Shown here in pieces: positions 6,876-11,371 of a DNA stretch of 14,281 nt. Below the pieces are notes generated by a model. The model was given only the letters and a program-made list of their open reading frames with translations. It was not told the origin of the DNA and ran no database searches. The position numbers were made by a program, and so were the translations under genes. Positions within the stretch are counted from its first letter, which is position 1. Each line of letters opens with the position of its first letter. Source of the stretch: CAYRJA01 sp964424455 (GTDB taxonomy: Bacteria; Bacteroidota; Bacteroidia; Chitinophagales; UBA10324); assembly GCA_964424455.1 (NCBI GenBank), contig CAYRJA010000085.1, positions 1 to 14,281 of the forward strand, in the 5' to 3' direction.

Positions 6876-6908
6876 CAAATGTAAAAGAAATTTTGCCTAA
6901 AGAGCAAA
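6876..6908 (-). promoter_or_regulatory. Bacteroidota promoter (-33 TTTG, -7 TAnnTTTG) of the lipoprotein pair
   Basis: On the minus strand TTTG (6905-6908) is followed after 21 bp by TACATTTG (6876-6883), an exact -7 box, 19 bp before ATG 6856. The spacing falls inside the 17-23 bp known for this phylum, making this the best complete promoter in the window. Confidence 0.65.
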
Positions 6909-6910
6909 AT
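6890..6910. repeat. 7-7-7 inverted repeat over the lipoprotein promoter
   Basis: ATTTTGC (6890-6896) and GCAAAAT (6904-6910) are perfect inverted arms around a 7-nt spacer. The element covers the -33 box and much of the -33/-7 spacer, a typical position for a repressor operator. It lies in the divergent region shared with the DUF4294 gene. No regulator gene is nearby. Confidence 0.45.
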
Positions 6911-7011
6911 CAATTCTATATGAACATGTAATTAATTATTAGCTAATGCGTTAGTTGGAGTTGAATATGGAACAGGAATTGCAAAAAGCGAAAGGAATAC
7001 TTTCTGTAAAA

Positions 7012-7590
7012 ATGAAATTCAAGGTTTTATTAGTTGCTGCAATAATTATTTTTCCGTTGCTTGCTCCTGCACAGAATACGGAGGGAATGTTTCTTCCTGC
7101 AATAGTGAATGGCAATGATACTATCGGTGTTGCAACACTTCCTGAATTTGTCATAATTTCAAAAAGATTATTCTCTGATCCTACAGAACAATATCGGTTT
7201 AATCAGTTGAAGAAAAATATATTTATAGTCTATCCTTATGCAAAGGAGGCAGGCAAAATTTTCAATGAACTGAATCAGTCGCTGTCCGAAAAAAACCGGA
7301 AACGCGACCAAAAAAAATACCTGAAACAAAAGGAGGAGGAATTAGATACACAGTTTGCAGACCAGTTAAAAAATCTGACTACCACTCAGGGAGAAATATT
7401 AGTAAAGTTGATTGCACGCGAAACCGGTCAGAACTGTTACACCCTGATTCGCGAATTCAAAAATCCGCTGTCTGCTTTCTTCTGGCAAAATGCAGGAAAA
7501 CTGTTCGGGTATAATTTGAAGATTACCTATAATCCTCAGCAGGATGCCGACATAGAATTAATTGTCCGCTCTATTGAAAATGACTTGTAA
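7012..7590 (+). CDS. DUF4294 domain-containing protein
   Basis: Predicted exported protein of unknown function from a family restricted to Bacteroidota. I place the start at ATG 7012, which gives 192 residues with a clean signal peptide (MKFKVLLVAAIIIFPLLAPAQ, cleavage after APAQ). The frame also allows ATG 6967 or TTG 6955, but those would put a charged extension before the signal. Family features are the early beta segment LPEFVIIS, the YPYAKEAGKIFNELN segment, a Lys/Arg/Glu-rich helix (RKRDQKKYLKQKEEELD), and the well-conserved stretch LTTTQGEILVKLIARETGQN, followed by SAFFWQNAGKLFGYNLKITYNP. It is divergent from the lipoprotein pair and convergent with aroA. Confidence 0.9.
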   Translation: MKFKVLLVAAIIIFPLLAPAQNTEGMFLPAIVNGNDTIGVATLPEFVIISKRLFSDPTEQYRFNQLKKNIFIVYPYAKEAGKIFNELNQSLSEKNRKRDQKKYLKQKEEELDTQFADQLKNLTTTQGEILVKLIARETGQNCYTLIREFKNPLSAFFWQNAGKLFGYNLKITYNPQQDADIELIVRSIENDL

Positions 7591-7615
7591 TATCAGCGCT
7601 TTAATATCTTTACTG

Positions 7616-7633
7616 TAACAGTTTACTCTGTTA
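7616..7633. terminator. Weak hairpin between convergent DUF4294 and aroA genes
   Basis: TAACAG (7616-7621) and CTGTTA (7628-7633) form a 6-bp stem with a 6-nt loop between two convergent genes, overlapping the aroA stop codon. There is little GC and no clear U-tract, so terminator function is only suggested by position. Confidence 0.25.
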
Positions 7634-8893
7634 TTGCACTTCTGAAATCTTAAATCCTATTTTTTTGAGTTCATTCCAGAATTGCGGATATGATTTGTTT
7701 ACTACTTCGGGATTATGAATATCTATAGTACCAAGTGTAACAGCTAACGGTGCAAATGCCATTGCCACACGGTGATCATTATGAGTGTTAACAGAATAGT
7801 TTCCCTGTTTGATTCTACCTTTTAATAAACAGTTTCCTTCACTATCTGTTTTTAGTGTAACACCCATTTGCTTCAATTCTTTTTTAAAAATTTTCAACCG
7901 GTTGCTTTCTTTGTACTCCAGATGAGCCACACCGGTAAAAACTGCTTCCCATCCTTTAGCTGCACACAATACGACAAGTGCAGGAAATAAATCGGGAACA
8001 GAGGAAAGATTAAATGTGAATTTCCGGTTTTGAATGTCTTCTGATGAGGTTTCAAAAAGAGAAAGCTGCTGTTCAGTTAATTTGGTAAGTTGTACTTCGC
8101 GTGACTTAAAAGTGGAAACAACCTGCATGGATTGAAACATAGCTTCCACTACTGAATCGCCCTGTAAAGATTCTTTTGTTAACCCTTTGAGGATTAAGAT
8201 TGCGCTTTCGCTCAAAGATGCCAGTTCATACCAATAAGAAGCAGCACTCCAGTCTGATTCAATATGAATGGGCTTTATCTGATAATTTCCTTTCGGAACA
8301 ATCAGTTTATTATTCTGCTGTTCAACTGTCACACCGAAATAGTCCATCAACTGAATAGTCATTGTAATGTATGAGGCAGAAACTGTTTCACCTTGCAACG
8401 TTAATTCCAGCCCCTTTGGCAGATAAGGTCCAATCAACAGTAGTGATGAAATAAACTGACTGCTGATATTACTATTGATTTTGAGTTTTCTTCCACTCAG
8501 TTTTCCACCAATAATCTTTAATGGGGGAAAGCCCTCCTTTTCTTCGTATTCGATTTCTGCACCTAACTGACTGAGCGCATCAACCAACTCTGTTACAGTT
8601 CGCTTTCTCATACTGCCTTCTGCTTTGAGCAGCCATTCTCCCTGCAAAAAAGAGAGCAGAGCAGTAAGAAAGCGAAAAGTGGTTCCCCCTTCACCTGCCT
8701 GTACTTCATTTGATTTAATTTGCAGTGCATTTTGCAACTCAACTGTATCATTCGCTTCAGAAAGGTTTTGCTTTCTTAGTCTCTCACCTGTTAATTTTTC
8801 AATAATTAACACACGGTTACTGATACTTTTTGAACCCGGCAAACGAACAGTTCCTTCCAATATCTTTTTGTCACATGAAATACGGTAAGTCAT
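7631..8893 (-). CDS. aroA: 3-phosphoshikimate 1-carboxyvinyltransferase (EPSP synthase)
   Basis: Cytoplasmic shikimate-pathway enzyme joining shikimate-3-phosphate and PEP to make EPSP, the precursor of chorismate. The 420-residue length is normal. LPGSKSISNR places Lys22 as in the E. coli enzyme. The PEP loop is GEGGTTFRFL (residues 67-76) rather than the enterobacterial GNAGTAMRPL. SSQFISSL (144-151) binds the shikimate ring. Asp301 in VPDLFPAL, Glu329 and Arg332 in YKESNRL, Arg375 in HNDHRVAM and Lys400 in NKSYPQFW correspond to known active-site residues. The start at ATG 8893 is supported by the fit of the N-terminal motif. It is the last gene of a minus-strand run; no other aro gene is present. 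Annotation is secure and glyphosate behaviour cannot be read from this. Confidence 0.95.
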   Translation of the reverse strand: MTYRISCDKKILEGTVRLPGSKSISNRVLIIEKLTGERLRKQNLSEANDTVELQNALQIKSNEVQAGEGGTTFRFLTALLSFLQGEWLLKAEGSMRKRTVTELVDALSQLGAEIEYEEKEGFPPLKIIGGKLSGRKLKINSNISSQFISSLLLIGPYLPKGLELTLQGETVSASYITMTIQLMDYFGVTVEQQNNKLIVPKGNYQIKPIHIESDWSAASYWYELASLSESAILILKGLTKESLQGDSVVEAMFQSMQVVSTFKSREVQLTKLTEQQLSLFETSSEDIQNRKFTFNLSSVPDLFPALVVLCAAKGWEAVFTGVAHLEYKESNRLKIFKKELKQMGVTLKTDSEGNCLLKGRIKQGNYSVNTHNDHRVAMAFAPLAVTLGTIDIHNPEVVNKSYPQFWNELKKIGFKISEVQ

Positions 8894-8997
8894 CTGGTAA
8901 AAGTAATCATATATACAAAAAGTACTTCTTTCTCCGTTTCAGGACGAAAAGGGTGTATCAGCAAAACTGCATAGTAATACCAACCATTTAACTGTAA

Positions 8998-9102
8998 TCA
9001 GTGATGATGCTTCCCTTGCTTACGCAAATAAAGCGCAAACTGACTTCCAATAAAGGCAAGCAGAATCAAAATGGTACTTAAAGCGGTAAAAATATTTTCC
9101 AT
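8998..9102 (-). CDS. Candidate 34-residue single-span membrane protein next to corA
   Basis: A short ORF from ATG 9102 to TGA 8998. The product begins MENIFTALSTILILLAFIGS, continues QFALYLRK and ends QGKHHH. Residues about 5-26 form a convincing transmembrane helix with an acidic N-terminus and a basic, three-histidine C-terminus. That gives an N-out/C-in orientation by the positive-inside rule and a possible metal-touching tail. It starts 58 bp after the corA stop on the same strand, with a small hairpin (9131-9148) between. No canonical ribosome site is visible, which is usual here. I do not recognise a family. It could be a small channel partner or a chance ORF; only its amphipathic order and context argue for it. 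Confidence 0.5.
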   Translation of the reverse strand: MENIFTALSTILILLAFIGSQFALYLRKQGKHHH

Positions 9103-9130
9103 ACCCGGTGATTTTAGTTCTCAAGTTACA

Positions 9131-9148
9131 AAACCGGACAGGCGGTTT
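9131..9148 (-). terminator. Small hairpin after corA
   Basis: AAACCG (9131-9136) and CGGTTT (9143-9148) form a 6-bp stem with a 6-nt loop, 13 bp past the corA stop. On the minus strand the stem ends in TTTTGT, a minimal U-tract. It could be a weak terminator or attenuator between corA and the small membrane ORF. Confidence 0.35.
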
Positions 9149-9160
9149 GCAAATTTATTT

Positions 9161-10111
9161 TCAAAACCAGTGCTTCCGGTTGAAATACCATATTAGTATC
9201 CCTGCAAGTAAAGCACAAATCCCAAGAATTATATAGAAAGCATAAGGATGTCCTTCCAGAGGAATTTGCACATTCATTCCATAAAAACTTGCAATCAATA
9301 CGGGCATAGTAAGTACGATAGTAATAGATGTCAATCGTTTCATTACCACATTCAGGTTATTGGAAATAATAGAAGCAAATGCATCCATTGTTCCACTCAG
9401 AATATTGGTATAAATATTTGCCATCTCCAGTGCCTGGCTGTTATCCACTATAATATCACCAAAAAATTCCTGCTTGTCTTCATCTTCTTTTATTTTCAGA
9501 AAGTCTGTCCGTTGCACCTTCATCATCATCAGTTCATTAGAGCGCAGCGAGGTTACAAAAAATACCAGACCTTTTTCAATCATTAATAATTTTTTCAACT
9601 CCTCATTTCGCATCGAATGATAAAGTTCTCTTTCATAGCTGTTACGCTCATTATTGATTTCTTTCAGGTAATACAGAAAGTAAAATACACACCGGTCAAA
9701 AATCTGTAACACAAATTTATTGCGGTCCAGAGTGGTAAAGTTTTTTACATTATTGTTCAGAAAGCAATCCACTACAGGATTTTCATAAGTGCTGATGGTG
9801 ATAATTATATCCTGCGACAGAATAATTCCTATGGGTATGGTCATGAATTTGGCATCATGCTCATTCTCCGGCTCTGTATTGGCAACAGGCGTTTTCAATA
9901 CAATCAAGTCCACACCATCTTCCCTCTCAAATCTGGACATTTCATCAATATCCAGCGAGTCAATTAAATAATCCAGCGGAATACTGTATTGTTCACTGAG
10001 CTTTTTCAGATGTTCATGGTTGAAGGGAGGATATATATTCACCCAACACTCCGGTTCCGGAGCTTCGATGGTTCTGAGTTTCCCCTCATATGTTTTGTAA
10101 TATTTTATCAT
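9161..10111 (-). CDS. corA: CorA-family divalent metal channel
   Basis: Pentameric inner-membrane channel for Mg2+ and related divalent cations. The 316-residue product has the usual layout: an N-terminal cytoplasmic alpha/beta domain (about 1-150), a long stalk helix region (about 150-255), TM1 (about 258-277), the selectivity motif YGMN (GMN at 278-280), an acidic-containing periplasmic loop VQIPLEGHPY, TM2 (about 290-311) and the basic end NRKHWF. The GMN tripeptide is intact; the enterobacterial MPEL loop is replaced, as in many distant CorA proteins. Transport of Mg2+ rather than Co2+, Ni2+ or Zn2+ is the default inference. It has its own -7 box. The gene starts at ATG 10111. Confidence 0.93.
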   Translation of the reverse strand: MIKYYKTYEGKLRTIEAPEPECWVNIYPPFNHEHLKKLSEQYSIPLDYLIDSLDIDEMSRFEREDGVDLIVLKTPVANTEPENEHDAKFMTIPIGIILSQDIIITISTYENPVVDCFLNNNVKNFTTLDRNKFVLQIFDRCVFYFLYYLKEINNERNSYERELYHSMRNEELKKLLMIEKGLVFFVTSLRSNELMMMKVQRTDFLKIKEDEDKQEFFGDIIVDNSQALEMANIYTNILSGTMDAFASIISNNLNVVMKRLTSITIVLTMPVLIASFYGMNVQIPLEGHPYAFYIILGICALLAGILIWYFNRKHWF

Positions 10112-10137
10112 TCTCTTCCACCTTAATGATTATAGAA

Positions 10138-10158
10138 GATGCTTATCAATAAAGCATC
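10138..10158. repeat. 7-7-7 inverted repeat at the corA transcription start region
   Basis: GATGCTT (10138-10144) and AAGCATC (10152-10158) are perfect inverted arms around a 7-nt AT-rich spacer, immediately downstream of the corA -7 box, where RNA would begin. It fits an operator or a 5'-leader hairpin. Confidence 0.45.
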
Positions 10159-10159
10159 G

Positions 10160-10167
10160 CAAAGGTA
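10160..10167 (-). promoter_or_regulatory. -7 promoter box (TAnnTTTG) of corA
   Basis: TACCTTTG on the minus strand matches the consensus exactly, 48 bp before ATG 10111. A TTTG at 10181-10184 is only 13 bp away, too close for a standard -33 element; it forms part of the near-palindrome ATTTGGCAAAT (10175-10185). Confidence 0.5.
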
Positions 10168-10212
10168 ATATCTCATTTGGCAAATAGAACTATTATATTA
10201 GATGTCAAACAG

Positions 10213-10256
10213 ACAATAAATTTTGTTTAACAATACCCTTCAAAGGAGTTTATTGT
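10213..10256. repeat. Long-spaced inverted repeat 3' of the TPR lipoprotein gene
   Basis: ACAATAAA (10213-10220) and TTTATTGT (10249-10256) are perfect 8-bp inverted arms with a 28-nt spacer that itself holds CCTTcaAAGG. It sits directly after the TPR gene stop, so it may help end that transcript, but the arms are nearly all A/T. Confidence 0.3.
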
Positions 10257-10258
10257 AA

Positions 10259-11338
10259 TTATTTCTTCTTATTCAGATTTTCTAATTCTTTTTCTGCCAG
10301 TTCATAACCCGGTTTCAATGCCAATGCATTCTCTATATCCGATTTTGCCTGTGTTGTGTTTCCTTTTATCTCCGAACACAGTCCGCGATAATAGTATGCT
10401 TCCGCATAACGGGGTGAAACCTTAATGGCAAAATCAAAATATTTATACGCCTTGTCAATAGAATCCTGCTGTAGATAAATAAATCCTAAATTGAAATAAG
10501 CATTTTCATATTGCGGATCTTTCATAATCAACTCGCGGTAGATTTTCTTTGACATTTCAATGTCATGTGTTACAGATGAAGCATTTCCTTTTTTCTTTGT
10601 TTCCAGCGCTGCATCCTGATAATATTTTGCTTTGGCATAATAAGCTTCTGCACTGGTGCTGTCGAGGCGGATGGCATTATCGAAATATTGAGGGGCGGCC
10701 TTACTCTTTATTTGTGCGTGCAACAGTCCGAGCTGCATATACGCATCATAAAATTTTTCTTTTCGCTGAACTGCTTTCTGAAATGCAGCAATAGCTTTAA
10801 CCGTGTCTTTCATCTCTTTATAATTCATTCCGAGAATGAAATAGGCCTCCGCATTATTCTCATCTTTCTTGAGAAGAGTCAATATTTGTTTTAATGAATT
10901 ATTATAGTCTTTCTGGTAAAAATATATCTTACTCAATTTAGTGATTGCCTCCTGATTGTCGGGCTGTCGGCGTATTAAGGTATTCAGTGATTCTATCGCA
11001 CCGTCTGCATATCCGCCATTCATATAAATATCAGTAATGGCAAGATAGTATTTCGCATTGGTTGAATCCAGCATGATGGCTCTTTGCATATCAGCATAAG
11101 CATTCTTTATAGAATTGAGTTGAAGAAATGCCAGACTACGCTGATAATAATTTTCAGGATTAGCGGGGTTAGCTATTATCTTTTCCGTTAATCCTTTGAT
11201 GAGAGGACTGGTAATTGTATCAATACCCGTTGAATCTGTTACAGATGTCTTTGAATGGTTGCAACTACATCCCGAAAAGAAAAATCCCAATGCGAATAAA
11301 GTCAGGATAAAAGCAAATAATACATTTCGTGAATACAT
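10259..11338 (-). CDS. TPR-repeat lipoprotein
   Basis: A 359-residue predicted lipoprotein made almost entirely of tetratricopeptide repeats, so a protein-protein interaction scaffold at the membrane. The signal ends in a lipobox FSGC with Cys24, followed by a short Ser/Thr linker to about residue 55. Roughly eight TPR units follow, with typical patterns such as ENYYQRSLAFLQLN, AEAYFILGMNYKEMKD, ENAYFNLGFIYLQQ and AEAYYYRGLCSEIKGN. One unit near residues 235-270 is stretched by a Lys/Ser-rich insert. It begins 33 bp after the giant secreted protein ends and is probably cotranscribed with it, which suggests but does not prove a role in that protein's export or anchoring. It is too short and differently organised to call it the type IX TPR lipoprotein PorW/SprE. 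Confidence 0.88.
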   Translation of the reverse strand: MYSRNVLFAFILTLFALGFFFSGCSCNHSKTSVTDSTGIDTITSPLIKGLTEKIIANPANPENYYQRSLAFLQLNSIKNAYADMQRAIMLDSTNAKYYLAITDIYMNGGYADGAIESLNTLIRRQPDNQEAITKLSKIYFYQKDYNNSLKQILTLLKKDENNAEAYFILGMNYKEMKDTVKAIAAFQKAVQRKEKFYDAYMQLGLLHAQIKSKAAPQYFDNAIRLDSTSAEAYYAKAKYYQDAALETKKKGNASSVTHDIEMSKKIYRELIMKDPQYENAYFNLGFIYLQQDSIDKAYKYFDFAIKVSPRYAEAYYYRGLCSEIKGNTTQAKSDIENALALKPGYELAEKELENLNKKK

Positions 11339-11371
11339 CGCAGCTAAAGTAAGTATTAATATGCTGCGAAA

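Noticed and set aside
6955..7011. N-terminal extension of the DUF4294 protein from TTG 6955 or ATG 6967
   Set aside because: It would place about 15-19 polar residues before a clear signal peptide; ATG 7012 gives a standard exported protein.
8890..8910. Six-codon upstream ORF (MITFTR) on the minus strand whose stop overlaps the aroA ATG
   Set aside because: Short enough to be chance, with no repeat, regulatory residue pattern or conservation evidence; not reported as a leader peptide.
8894..8997. Possible extra gene or promoter between the small membrane ORF and aroA
   Set aside because: No coding frame of note, and only a box with an extra base (TACTTTTTG on the minus strand) instead of TAnnTTTG.
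9248..9586. 112-residue open frame antisense to corA
   Set aside because: It is the complement of a well-supported gene, His/Gln-rich by codon reflection, with no domain or promoter.
10259..11338. Identity of the TPR lipoprotein as PorW/SprE of the type IX system
   Set aside because: Much shorter than those proteins and lacking other recognisable regions; generic TPR lipoprotein is the safest call.
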